Shown here: in pieces, positions 24,908-33,553 of the stretch
How the letters are laid out: every line of letters starts with the position of its first letter
Numbering within the stretch: position 1 is the stretch's first letter
Assembly (NCBI GenBank): GCA_039819785.1
Contig: JBCBRH010000017.1
Coordinates: 12,861-76,860 of the forward strand
Reading direction: 5' to 3'
Origin: JBCBRD01 sp039819785
GTDB taxonomy: Bacteria > Pseudomonadota > Alphaproteobacteria > Rhizobiales > Hyphomicrobiaceae
Length of the DNA stretch: 64,000 bases
Notes under the pieces: model-generated
Told to the model about the DNA's origin: nothing
The model's database searches: none
The model's input: the letters and a program-made list of their open reading frames with translations, nothing else
Made by a program: the position numbers and the translations under genes

Positions 24908-26833
24908 TTAGCCTGTCGAGCGTCTTGGCCAGACCGCAAACAGTGCTTCGAACCCCAATTGTCGCGCAGCTTCCGTCCGACCCAACCGTTTGAGTGCGCG
25001 GATTGCATCGCCGAGAGCCAACATATTGGCCTGTTCAGCGGTGCCAGGGCCAATGGAGCGCATCGTCAGCAGGATGGTGTTGCCGAACTGTTTTTTCCTC
25101 GATGCGGCTTGAAGCTCTGAGAGCACACCGGTCTCGGGCAGGTGGCCACCCGTTGGTTGTGGTGTCCGGCTTGCCGCCTCCCAGAGTGGAATGGGGACGT
25201 GGAAATTCAGTGCATCCAGAACCGTGGCAAGTCTGTGCAGCGCTGCTGAGCCGAACCTGCCACCCAGTGCCATTTCTTCGACCGATTTAAGAGCGGCTTC
25301 GCGATCGGGTTTTCCTGGCGGGTCGAGGATGTCGCTCAAGGCTGCCCAGTGGTCGAGATTTCCTGTGGCTTCCGGGTCTGTTCTTGCAGCAAATTCAATC
25401 CATTGCCGGGCGCGTGCAACATCTCCAGCCATCAAGGCTGCTTCGATTGCGGTCTCGCTGAACCACGTTATTTCGGCTGCCGGTGTTACGTCTGCGGCAG
25501 CCGGTGCGATGATGATCAAGGCGTGGGTGTAAAGACCGGCTTTCTTGGCGTCGTCGAGAAAGGCGCGGATCGCACGGACTTTGCGAAATGGCGTGCGCTC
25601 GAAAACCGCTGCGGAAAACAGCTGCCCTCTGGCAGACGGGTCGGGTGCGTTGGCGCTGCGCCGATAGATGTCCGCCAGGGCGCTGGGTTCCAGAATGCTT
25701 TGTTTTGCGGCTGTTTCGGCTGCGGCGACCTGGATTGAAGGGCTTAGGCTCTCGTCGAACGCCAGCCCAAGCAGGGTTTCAGCGCTGGCGGCTTTGTTCG
25801 AGGCCAGAGCTGTGATGTCGCCACCTGCGCGTTGCCAAACCTTGGCCTCGATCACGCCAATCTTCAGGTTTTTGCCGGACAGCCGTTGGGTTTTGCCGAA
25901 TGTGCCGGCTTCCAGTGCCATCAGCCCAGGACTGTCGGCCATACCGCCATCGCGCGCCAATCCGGCGATGAGGGCTGCTTCCGCGGTGTTGCTGTCAATC
26001 AGCGCGCAAAGGCCGCGCAGGAACAGAGCCTCTTTGATCGCCTGGTCTGGCAGCTCGGCAACTTTGCGCGCGAGCTCGGCTGCATATTCGCAGGCGGTGT
26101 TTTCTTCTTTTTTTATCAGCGCCGCGCGAGCTGCGACCAGCGTGGCGACCGCGCTTGGCGATCCTCCAGCCTTCGTGAGGCTGGCGAATTGTTGCTGGGC
26201 TTGCTCCATCAGGCCGGATCGTGACATCGCTTCGAAGCTGAGGGCCTGAAATCGCTGGCTGACAGCGTTGTCGGCGGAGGGTGTCAGGTCGGCCGTCCAA
26301 AGCTGCCGCCAAAGCCTCGCTAATGTCTGAGACTTCGGCGGGAAATCAGCTTTGCCGAGCGCGCGATCGATATCTTCGACCGTCATGCCGGACCAAATCT
26401 GCAGGTCTTCGAAGCTTCGTTTCGGGCCAGTTCCAAACTTGCTGACCGCCAACGGATCAGTTGACTGGCCAGGTGCTGGAAGAATTGGCGCCAATTCCGC
26501 GCGGTCGATCTTTTCAACGGCAACCGGCGATCGGCGGACTTCTGAGCGTTCTTGTGAGGCTGGTCGATCAAATCCAGACGTCGTGTTGTTTTGAGATGGA
26601 GCGTCCAGCCATGGGGCTCTTTGGACGTCTCGCTCCTGGCTTGGCGGGTTGGTGGCGGGTTCAGCAGCTGGGCGAGGGCGAAACGCGTTGTCGAGCCAGC
26701 TGCCATCCTGCGCCTGCAGCGAGCCGGTTCCCAGGGTTGAAGCTGCGACCGCAGCTAAAAGAACGCAGAAGTAAATTGCGACCAGCTTACGGTTTGCGGA
26801 TCTCGACGCCGACCAGGGGATGCTTGGTTTCAC
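24908..26833 (-). CDS. exported helical protein of unknown function
   Basis: About 641 residues. A signal peptide is clear (RKLVAIYFCVLLAAVAASTL ... LQAQ). A Pro/Ser-rich linker of ~110 residues follows, then a long, Ala-rich, mostly helical region that resembles a TPR-like or alpha-solenoid array without clear consensus (for example AAELARKVAELPDQAIKEAL and EAALMAGDVARARQWIEFAA). No enzymatic motif was seen. The start is uncertain: GTG 26833 gives the signal peptide, but it lies inside the 48-residue gene upstream; TTG 26848 is also possible. It sits between that gene and xerD on the same strand, probably in one operon. I do not recognise the family. Confidence 0.75.
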   Translation of the reverse strand: MKPSIPWSASRSANRKLVAIYFCVLLAAVAASTLGTGSLQAQDGSWLDNAFRPRPAAEPATNPPSQERDVQRAPWLDAPSQNNTTSGFDRPASQERSEVRRSPVAVEKIDRAELAPILPAPGQSTDPLAVSKFGTGPKRSFEDLQIWSGMTVEDIDRALGKADFPPKSQTLARLWRQLWTADLTPSADNAVSQRFQALSFEAMSRSGLMEQAQQQFASLTKAGGSPSAVATLVAARAALIKKEENTACEYAAELARKVAELPDQAIKEALFLRGLCALIDSNTAEAALIAGLARDGGMADSPGLMALEAGTFGKTQRLSGKNLKIGVIEAKVWQRAGGDITALASNKAASAETLLGLAFDESLSPSIQVAAAETAAKQSILEPSALADIYRRSANAPDPSARGQLFSAAVFERTPFRKVRAIRAFLDDAKKAGLYTHALIIIAPAAADVTPAAEITWFSETAIEAALMAGDVARARQWIEFAARTDPEATGNLDHWAALSDILDPPGKPDREAALKSVEEMALGGRFGSAALHRLATVLDALNFHVPIPLWEAASRTPQPTGGHLPETGVLSELQAASRKKQFGNTILLTMRSIGPGTAEQANMLALGDAIRALKRLGRTEAARQLGFEALFAVWPRRSTG

Positions 26834-26933
26834 GGGGTTCGGGCTCAAAGTAGGTTGCCATGATGTAGAGCCCGGTGAATCCAATGCCTGCGAGTAGACC
26901 CGTCATGAACAAAAAACGGAACAAGCTCGGCAT
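26787..26933 (-). CDS. small single-pass membrane protein (48 residues)
   Basis: A 48-residue gene with ATG at 26933 preceded by GAGGAG at seven bases. The product begins MPSLFRFLFMTGLLAGIGF, has one membrane helix to about residue 28 (TGLYIMATYFEPEPRE) and a short charged tail ending EIRKP. Similar tiny proteins with an ATYFEPEPRE-like junction are, as I recall, found in other Hyphomicrobiales next to aroK/xerD. It overlaps the start of the downstream exported protein by up to 47 bases, so translation of the two is probably coupled. Function unknown. Confidence 0.75.
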   Translation of the reverse strand: MPSLFRFLFMTGLLAGIGFTGLYIMATYFEPEPRETKHPLVGVEIRKP

Positions 26934-27239
26934 CGAAGGCTCCTCAAATTCTAATCACAGTGGTCCGAGTTTAAGTTGGCCGCTTTATGTTCGCTTGCCC
27001 CAAAAGTATGCTGTGACTCCATGGCACTTCTGTTGAAGCGGTGTCATCTGTGATTTGTCCAGGACGAAGACCCTTATCGGCCCCGATAGGACAGCCCGGT
27101 GGGGCGCGGTCATGCCATTTTGTGCACGTCGCGTGGACAAAGCGTGTCCGATGACAACGTGGCGTTTATGGATTACCGATCTGATTCTCGCAAATTGCGT
27201 TTGTGACAGGCTATACTGCTCAGGCATGCGGGATTGTTG

Positions 27240-27860
27240 GTGGATCTAGAAATTGTGCGGTTGGGTGTGTCCAGACGACATAAAAGTGCTGAGCAGTCTG
27301 AACAGATTGATACCATTCGAGAGGCTCTCGGGCAGCGGTCATTGGTCATGGTCGGGCTGATGGGTTGCGGAAAGTCCTCGGTTGGGCGCAGGCTTGCGTC
27401 GAAGTTGGAGCTGCCATTCGTAGATGCTGATGACGAAATCGAAAAGGCTGCGGCGAAATCCATCGCTGACATCTTTGCGGACCACGGTGAAGCGCATTTT
27501 CGAGATGGCGAGCGTAAGGTTATTGCCCGGCTTTTGAGCTCAGGGCGGCAGGTCTTAGCCACAGGGGGCGGGGCCTTTATGGACGCCGATACCCGGCAGT
27601 CTATCCAAGACCACGGTATTTCCATTTGGCTGAAAGCCACGTTGCCCGTCCTGCTGCGGCGGGTTGGTCGGCGTGATCACAGGCCGTTGTTGCGGCAGGG
27701 CGATGCCGAAGCCACGATGAAGCGATTGATTGACGAGCGCTATCCCGTTTATGCGGCCTCTGATCTGACGATTGAAAGTCGTGACGTGGTGCACGATGTG
27801 GTCGTCACGGAAATTATTGACCGGTTGGCGCGGCTTTTGCCGCTGAACCGGCCGTCTTGA
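27240..27860 (+). CDS. aroK: shikimate kinase
   Basis: Phosphorylates shikimate in the chorismate pathway. The Walker A loop is GLMGCGKSSVG, followed by FVDADDEIEKAAAKSIADIF with the shikimate-binding acidic residues, and the GGGAFMD and RPLLR motifs. The conserved domain starts about 30 residues in, so the N-terminus is long, as is usual where alphaproteobacterial AroK has an extension. The start is uncertain: GTG 27240 is listed, TTG 27234 and GTG 27267 are in frame, and none has a strong ribosome site. It precedes aroB on the same strand. Confidence 0.94.
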   Translation: MDLEIVRLGVSRRHKSAEQSEQIDTIREALGQRSLVMVGLMGCGKSSVGRRLASKLELPFVDADDEIEKAAAKSIADIFADHGEAHFRDGERKVIARLLSSGRQVLATGGGAFMDADTRQSIQDHGISIWLKATLPVLLRRVGRRDHRPLLRQGDAEATMKRLIDERYPVYAASDLTIESRDVVHDVVVTEIIDRLARLLPLNRPS

Positions 27861-28010
27861 TGGGCCGGTTTATCCTGATGCGCCGCCTATATCAGTGCGT
27901 TACAAAGATCTGATGATGCTCGCGAACCGAGATGCCAAATCACATTCGATCGCGCGCAGGTCACGCTGCGCCCTTTGCCGCCACAATTCTTGAAGGTTTT
28001 TGCGACCGAT

Positions 28011-29165
28011 ATGCCGACACTCGTCCACTCACAACTGGCTACCCCACGGGGTGTTAAAACCATCGGTGTTGATCTACCGGGCCGGGCCTATGACGTGCTC
28101 GTCGGTCCCGGGTTGATCGACAACGCCGGACAGACCATTGCCGCGCGGCTTGGTCGTGTAAAGTGTGGGATCGTGACGGATGAGAATGTGGCCCGTCACC
28201 ATTTAGCGACGCTTGAAGCCAGTCTTTCCGCCCAGAAGATGTTCAAAGGATCTTTGACGATCCGTCCAGGTGAAGCATCGAAATCGTTCGGTGTGCTGGG
28301 GCCGCTTTGTGAAGATCTGCTTGAGATGCAACTTGAACGCGGCGATGTGGTCGTCGCATTTGGCGGTGGCGTCGTTGGAGACCTTGCAGGCTTTGCGTCA
28401 AGCATTTTGCGCCGTGGGGTTCGGCTCGTGCAAATCCCCACGTCGCTTCTGGCTCAGGTGGATTCGTCCGTTGGCGGTAAAACGGGCATCAACACCGCGC
28501 AGGGCAAGAACCTGATCGGCACGTTTCATCAGCCGAGCTTGGTGTTGGCGGACACGGATGTGCTTGCAACGCTTCCGCCGCGTGAGCTTCGGGCGGGGTA
28601 TGCCGAAGTCGTAAAGTACGGCCTGATCGGTGATGCGGCGTTTTTCGAATGGCTAGAGGGCAACGCCGACCAGTTGTTCAATTTAAGTGAGACGTCGCTG
28701 ATCTTGGCGATTGAAGCCAGTGTGAAGGCCAAGGCCCGGGTCGTAATTGCCGATGAGCGCGAGGGCGGTGTCCGGGCGTTGCTCAATCTCGGACATACAT
28801 TTGGGCATGCTTTAGAGGCGTTTACGGGATATTCGCAACGCTTGCTGCATGGTGAGGGGGTGGCCATTGGGATGGCGATGGCGTTCCGTCTGTCCGAGCG
28901 GCTCAACCTTTGTCCACCCGGTGTCGCTGAACGGGTTTCCAAACACTTAACCGATTGCGGGTTGCCGGTGCGAGCCTGTGATATGGTCGCCGGTGATCTT
29001 CCGAGCGTCGAAACGATGGTTGATCTCATGGCTCAGGATAAGAAGGTACGCGAGGGACAACTGGCTTTCATTCTGGTGCGTGATATTGGGGATGCGTTCG
29101 TCACAAGGGATGTTTCCAGTGATGTCTTGAAGCAGTTTTTGGCCGATGAACTGGTTGTCCGGTGA
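28011..29165 (+). CDS. aroB: 3-dehydroquinate synthase
   Basis: NAD- and zinc-dependent enzyme making 3-dehydroquinate from DAHP. About 384 residues. NAD-site motifs GGGVVGDLAGFAS and the substrate-binding QIPTSLLAQVDSSVGGKTGI are intact; the zinc ligands lie in GYAEVVKYGLI, LLNLGHTFGHALE and LHGEGVAIGMA. ATG at 28011 was preferred to a TTG at 27975, which would add twelve residues without resemblance. It follows aroK by 150 bases and precedes the CNNM/CorC gene, an order typical of the group. Confidence 0.97.
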   Translation: MPTLVHSQLATPRGVKTIGVDLPGRAYDVLVGPGLIDNAGQTIAARLGRVKCGIVTDENVARHHLATLEASLSAQKMFKGSLTIRPGEASKSFGVLGPLCEDLLEMQLERGDVVVAFGGGVVGDLAGFASSILRRGVRLVQIPTSLLAQVDSSVGGKTGINTAQGKNLIGTFHQPSLVLADTDVLATLPPRELRAGYAEVVKYGLIGDAAFFEWLEGNADQLFNLSETSLILAIEASVKAKARVVIADEREGGVRALLNLGHTFGHALEAFTGYSQRLLHGEGVAIGMAMAFRLSERLNLCPPGVAERVSKHLTDCGLPVRACDMVAGDLPSVETMVDLMAQDKKVREGQLAFILVRDIGDAFVTRDVSSDVLKQFLADELVVR

Positions 29166-29269
29166 ACGAGCGGAATACTTTGATCGTCGAAAGCGCGACC
29201 GGGTTGGTTTGCACCGGCCATCCACCTGAAGTCTGTGGGTCCATGAGAGAGTTGAGCAGGTAATCGGAG

Positions 29270-30571
29270 ATGTCAGTGGAACTGGTTTTGACGCTGTTTG
29301 CGGTGTTTGTTCTGCTCGCAATGTCTGGTTTTTTTTCCGGTTCGGAGACGGCGCTCACGGCCGTTTCGCGGGCGCGGATGCATGCGCTGGAAAGTGAAGG
29401 TGAAGCGCGGGCTGCAACCGTCAATAAACTGCTCTCAAAACCGGAACGCATTATCGGGACGGTTTTGCTTGGCAACAACCTTGTCAACATCCTCGCCTCA
29501 TCGTTGACGACGAGCATGCTGCTTGGGCTATTCGGCGAAATCGGTGTGGCCTACGCGACCATCGGACTGACGTTGCTTGTCGTCATTTTCGCCGAGGTGC
29601 TGCCGAAAACCTACGCGCTGGCTTACTCTGACAAGTTTGCGATGACGATCGCGCCGATCATGAGTGTGCTGATCGTCGTCTTGCGGCCAGCGACTGTGGC
29701 TGTCGAATTCATCGTATCGCGCATGTTGAAGTTGACACCCTCCACAGCGGACGACGCTGCCAACTTCTTGTCTGGACATAAGGAAATTCGTGGCACGATT
29801 GATCTGCAGCACAAGGAAGGCGGTGTGGCAAAGCTTGATGCCCACATGCTAGGCGGCGTGCTTGACCTTGGCGACCTGAAGGTCGGCGACATCATGATCC
29901 ACCGCACCAAGATGGAGACTGTTTGCGCCGATGATCCACCGGCGGAAATTGTCGACGATGTTTCAAGTTCGCAGTATTCACGGATGCCGGTCTGGAAGGA
30001 TCAGCCCGAAAACATCGTCGGTATTTTGCACACGAAAAACTTGCTGATCGCGCTGGGCCGGCATGACTGGACCGCGGGCAATGTCGACATCATGCAGGTG
30101 GCCAGTGAACCTTGGTTCGTGCCCGATACCACGACGGTTCGTGAGCAACTCAATCAGTTCTTGAAGCAGAAAACGCAGATGGCGCTGGTGGTTGATGAGT
30201 ACGGCGAAGTGCAAGGGCTGATCACGCTTGAAGATATCCTGGAGGAAATCGTTGGCCAGATTGTCGATGAGCATGACCAGCAGGAATCGGCGATCCGCCC
30301 GCAAGCCGACGGGACGGTGAATGTTGACGGCACACTGCACATTCGGGATCTAAACAGGTACATGGACTGGTCATTGCCAGACGAAGAGGCGACGACCGTG
30401 GCCGGGCTTGTCATCCACGAGGCGCAGACGATTCCCGAACCGGGGCAGGCGTTTACGTTTTATGGGTATCGGTTTGAAATTCTTCGAAAGAGCCGGAACA
30501 AAATCACAGCTCTACGGGTGAAGCCGGTCCAGCCTGAAGCGGCTGCGGTCGGAACGCCGGGGTCGGCTTAG
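29270..30571 (+). CDS. CNNM/CorC family membrane transporter (DUF21-CBS-CorC_HlyC)
   Basis: A 433-residue inner-membrane protein. The N-terminal DUF21 part has membrane segments LVLTLFAVFVLLAMSGFF, NLVNILASSLTTSMLLGLF and IGLTLLVVIFAEVLPKTYAL. A paired CBS domain follows (GDIMIHRTKMETV and LEDILEEIVGQIVDEHD region), then the C-terminal CorC_HlyC domain (GTLHIRDLNRYMDWSLPDEE). Relatives act in magnesium or cobalt homeostasis and were once called hemolysins. It starts 104 bases after aroB. The transported ion cannot be decided from sequence. Confidence 0.92.
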   Translation: MSVELVLTLFAVFVLLAMSGFFSGSETALTAVSRARMHALESEGEARAATVNKLLSKPERIIGTVLLGNNLVNILASSLTTSMLLGLFGEIGVAYATIGLTLLVVIFAEVLPKTYALAYSDKFAMTIAPIMSVLIVVLRPATVAVEFIVSRMLKLTPSTADDAANFLSGHKEIRGTIDLQHKEGGVAKLDAHMLGGVLDLGDLKVGDIMIHRTKMETVCADDPPAEIVDDVSSSQYSRMPVWKDQPENIVGILHTKNLLIALGRHDWTAGNVDIMQVASEPWFVPDTTTVREQLNQFLKQKTQMALVVDEYGEVQGLITLEDILEEIVGQIVDEHDQQESAIRPQADGTVNVDGTLHIRDLNRYMDWSLPDEEATTVAGLVIHEAQTIPEPGQAFTFYGYRFEILRKSRNKITALRVKPVQPEAAAVGTPGSA

Positions 30572-30626
30572 AGTATGGCATGTTGCGGTGGACGGTTCCG
30601 GTGGCTTAGCTGACTGCCGGTTTGCG

Positions 30627-30905
30627 TCAGCTGTCCAGTTTCTCATCCGGCGTCAGCGTCTTCATCGCCAGGGCGTGCAACCCTGCGGCCATTTCTTCAT
30701 CTAGCAAAGCGTTGACCATCCGGTGGCGTTCCAGGCGGGATTTGCCCTCGAAGACTTTCGAGACAATCAGCAGCCGAAAGTGGGATTCGCCCGTTCCGGG
30801 GCTGGAGGCGTGACCCGAATGGAGGTGGCTTTCGTTGATGACATCAAGCCGACTTGGTTCAAGCCCAACCATCAATTTCTGACGCATGCTGCTTTCGAGC
30901 GACAT
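30627..30905 (-). CDS. bolA: BolA family protein
   Basis: A 92-residue BolA-like protein that partners monothiol glutaredoxins in iron-sulfur regulation or repair. The sequence IRQKL-like start (SSMRQKLMVGLEPSRLDVIN), the invariant histidine in NESHLHSGH, SHFRLLIVSKVFEGKSRLER and HRMVNALLDEEMAAGLHALA cover the whole domain. ATG at 30905. It is divergent from the J-domain gene, a conserved arrangement in Hyphomicrobiales. Confidence 0.95.
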   Translation of the reverse strand: MSLESSMRQKLMVGLEPSRLDVINESHLHSGHASSPGTGESHFRLLIVSKVFEGKSRLERHRMVNALLDEEMAAGLHALAMKTLTPDEKLDS

Positions 30906-31026
30906 TTAAGTTCCTTCAAACTTTCGGTGTCATTTTTAGGTTGGTTATGGACGTTGCGCAACGAACTGCGCAAGTGCGACCGCTAATGTCTTGTCTGAAA
31001 CGCGACACGAGATCATACTCACGCTC

Positions 31027-31677
31027 ATGAAACTCGAATCCAAATATTTCGACTCGATCCGTGTCGGCGGTAAGCGGCAACGCTCGACTGCGAAAAACGC
31101 CAAGGCAGCGCCAGAGCATCATGAGCATGCGCCTGACTGTCAGTGGAAGGGCTGTGACAAGCGCGGTGTTCACCGGGCGCCCGCCGGACGCGGTCGTGAT
31201 GGCGAGTATTTCTTTTTCTGCGTTGACCATGTTCGGCAGTACAACCAGTCGTACAACTATTTCGACGGGATGAGTGACGATGAGGTGGCAACGTTCCAGC
31301 AGGATGCCATGACGGGGCATCGGCCTACGTGGAAGATGGGTGGGCGGAACACGCCTGAGGCAGCTGACAGCGCGACGCGGGCCAATCTTGCCGGCGCACC
31401 GGGCGGACATGATCCACACGGGTTCTTTGCATGGCGGGCAAAACAGGCCAGGCAGAAAGCCAGCGAACGGCGGCGGAAGCTAAAGCCGCTCGAAAAGAAA
31501 TCACTGGATGCGCTGCACTTGGGCGAGAACGCCAGCAAAGAAGAGATCAAGGCGCAGTACAAAGCGCTCGTCAAAGAGCATCATCCTGATGCGAATGGCG
31601 GAGATCGGCGGTCAGAAGAAAAGTTGCGCGAGATTATCCAGGCCTATAATTTCCTCAAACAAGCTGGCTTCGTTTGA
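31027..31677 (+). CDS. J-domain protein (DnaJ-like, C-terminal J domain)
   Basis: About 216 residues with the J domain at the C-terminus: LHLGENASKEEIKAQYKALV, then the HPD signature in VKEHHPDANGG. The N-terminal half has a conserved start, MKLESKYFDSIRV, and a cysteine-containing segment (CQWKGCDKRG ... FFFCVDHV) that may bind metal. ATG at 31027 matches the family start; a TTG at 30991 would add twelve residues. It lies upstream of cobS, as in many relatives. A co-chaperone role with DnaK is inferred from the HPD motif. Confidence 0.9.
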   Translation: MKLESKYFDSIRVGGKRQRSTAKNAKAAPEHHEHAPDCQWKGCDKRGVHRAPAGRGRDGEYFFFCVDHVRQYNQSYNYFDGMSDDEVATFQQDAMTGHRPTWKMGGRNTPEAADSATRANLAGAPGGHDPHGFFAWRAKQARQKASERRRKLKPLEKKSLDALHLGENASKEEIKAQYKALVKEHHPDANGGDRRSEEKLREIIQAYNFLKQAGFV

Positions 31678-31898
31678 ACGTATAGGTTTTCACCCGCAGC
31701 CGGACAATTCGTCGCCCAAGTACAAAACGGCGTGGCCGCTGGGCGCCGGGCTGGTTAATGTCACGGTCAATCGAGGGACTGCCGACCCGTACGATGGCGT
31801 TAGCGGTGAACCCATCTTTTTTTATTCCAGATCATGGTCATGGCCCCCTCCGGCCCCGCCAACTTTTAACATGATCTGTCTTCACGGAAGGCGTGTCA

Positions 31899-32888
31899 GT
31901 GCGCAGCGAAATTGCGGAAAGCGTCGGCATGCCCGACATGACTGTGTCCGTCGGGCAAGTGTTCGGGCTCGACAGTGACCTTGAGGTGCCAGCCTATTCA
32001 CAGTCGTCTGAGCACGTCCCTGACATCGACAGCGACTATCAATTCAATCGTGATGTGACGCTCTCGATCCTGGCCGGGTTCAAGCACAACCGGCGGGTCA
32101 TGGTTCAGGGTTATCACGGAACCGGTAAGTCGACTCACATCGAACAGGTGGCGGCACGGCTCAACTGGCCCTGCATCCGCGTGAACCTCGACAGCCACGT
32201 CAGCCGAATCGACCTTGTCGGCAAGGATGCGATCGTGCTGAAGGATGGCAAACAAATCACGGAATTCCGCGAAGGCATACTGCCTTACGCGCTGCAGACC
32301 AACACGGCACTCGTGTTCGATGAATACGATGCTGGCCGGCCAGACGTGATGTTCGTTATCCAGCGCGTGCTTGAGGTGTCAGGTAAGCTGACCTTGCTTG
32401 ATCAATCCAAGGTCATTCGCCCGCACGAAGCGTTCCGGCTGTTCGCCACCACGAACACGATCGGGCTTGGCGACACCAGTGGCCTTTACCATGGCACGCA
32501 ACAGATCAACCAAGGCCAGATGGACCGTTGGTCGATCGTGGCGACTTTGAATTACCTGCCGCATGACGACGAAGTGGCGATCATCCTGTCGAAAGTGAAA
32601 TCGTTCAAGGCCACCGAGGCCAAGCGCAAGGTGGTTGGGAATATGGTCCGTGTGGCGGACCTGACGCGGCAGTCCTTCATTATCGGGGATCTGTCGACGG
32701 TGATGAGCCCACGAACGGTAATGACGTGGGCAGAAAACGCCGAGATCTTCAATGACGTCGGATTTGCGTTCCGAGTGACGTTTCTCAACAAATGCGACGA
32801 ACTCGAACGTCCTATCGTGGCGGAATTCTACCAGCGGTCGTTTGGCGAGGATTTGCCTGAAAGCGCAGCTAACGTTGCACTGGGCTGA
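31899..32888 (+). CDS. cobS: aerobic cobaltochelatase subunit CobS (AAA+ ATPase)
   Basis: About 329 residues. CobS and CobT form the chaperone-like ATPase that works with CobN to insert cobalt into hydrogenobyrinate diamide in aerobic B12 synthesis. Walker A is GYHGTGKSTH (residues 71-80), and VFDEYDAGRPDVMFVIQRVL carries Walker B. MPDMTVSVGQVFGLDSDLEV is the typical N-terminus. GTG at 31899 has GGAAGG seven bases upstream; GTG 31893 and ATG 31929 are also in frame. It precedes a MaoC-type gene and cobT. CobS/CobT sequences also occur without a B12 pathway, but this one is a close match. Confidence 0.95.
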   Translation: MRSEIAESVGMPDMTVSVGQVFGLDSDLEVPAYSQSSEHVPDIDSDYQFNRDVTLSILAGFKHNRRVMVQGYHGTGKSTHIEQVAARLNWPCIRVNLDSHVSRIDLVGKDAIVLKDGKQITEFREGILPYALQTNTALVFDEYDAGRPDVMFVIQRVLEVSGKLTLLDQSKVIRPHEAFRLFATTNTIGLGDTSGLYHGTQQINQGQMDRWSIVATLNYLPHDDEVAIILSKVKSFKATEAKRKVVGNMVRVADLTRQSFIIGDLSTVMSPRTVMTWAENAEIFNDVGFAFRVTFLNKCDELERPIVAEFYQRSFGEDLPESAANVALG

Positions 32889-32906
32889 TGGTGCCGTGTC
32901 GTTCCG

Positions 32907-33371
32907 ATGAGCATAGTTGCCGGGGTGAGGCGACTTGAGGTGATTGAACCTGCGCTTTCCGTTGGATCTGAGATCCGTGGCACGTACGCGTTTACGGCGG
33001 ATAACATCTCGAACTATGCGAGATTAGCCCAAGATTTCAATCCGCTGCACCATGATGCGGAAATCGCCGGCAAAAGCCGGTTCGGGACACTGATTGCGGC
33101 AGCAGCGCATTCGACTGGCGTCTTTACATCGCTGCTGGCAACGCATTTCGCGCCTCAAGGTCAGGCACTCGGTCTTGAGTTTTCGTTTAAGCTGCGGCGG
33201 GCGGTACGGAACGGTGTGACAGCGCAGATGCTTTGGACAATCGTGTCGTCAAATCATTCCGATAAGCTGGGTGGACTGCTGATTGATGTGCAGGGTACCG
33301 TGAGTGATGAGGCTGGTACCGTACTCATTGAAGGGCAGGGGCGTCTGCTTTATCTGGCCAATCAGGTCTAG
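32907..33371 (+). CDS. MaoC-type hotdog hydratase
   Basis: A 154-residue single-hotdog protein of the R-specific enoyl-CoA hydratase (MaoC) type. The catalytic D-x4-H occurs in AQDFNPLHHDAEIAGKSRFG, and LIAAAAHSTGVFTSLLATHF and ALGLEFSFKLRRAV complete the fold. It begins 18 bases after the cobS stop, so it is probably read through from cobS, and it separates cobS from cobT. A fatty-acid or polyhydroxyalkanoate role is usual for the family; a link with B12 synthesis is not known. Confidence 0.85.
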   Translation: MSIVAGVRRLEVIEPALSVGSEIRGTYAFTADNISNYARLAQDFNPLHHDAEIAGKSRFGTLIAAAAHSTGVFTSLLATHFAPQGQALGLEFSFKLRRAVRNGVTAQMLWTIVSSNHSDKLGGLLIDVQGTVSDEAGTVLIEGQGRLLYLANQV

Positions 33372-33553
33372 TAACCCGTTTGATTGTTGTGCTCGGTGTG
33401 CTCGGCTGGATGGAACACATGGCTGATCAGATGAACTCTGGTCGATGGGGGCGGTCTACGCATGACGTGTATGGGGCCCGGGTCACTCTGGTTGAATGAC
33501 CCACAACTGACAGGCTTGCTCTCAACTGCAGCAGAAAGAGGCTGATCCTTCCT

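Noticed and set aside
24811..25053. N-terminal extension of XerD by about 80 residues
   Set aside because: It would overlap the upstream gene by 146 bases, has no similarity to XerD, and a GTG with GAGG lies at the expected start.
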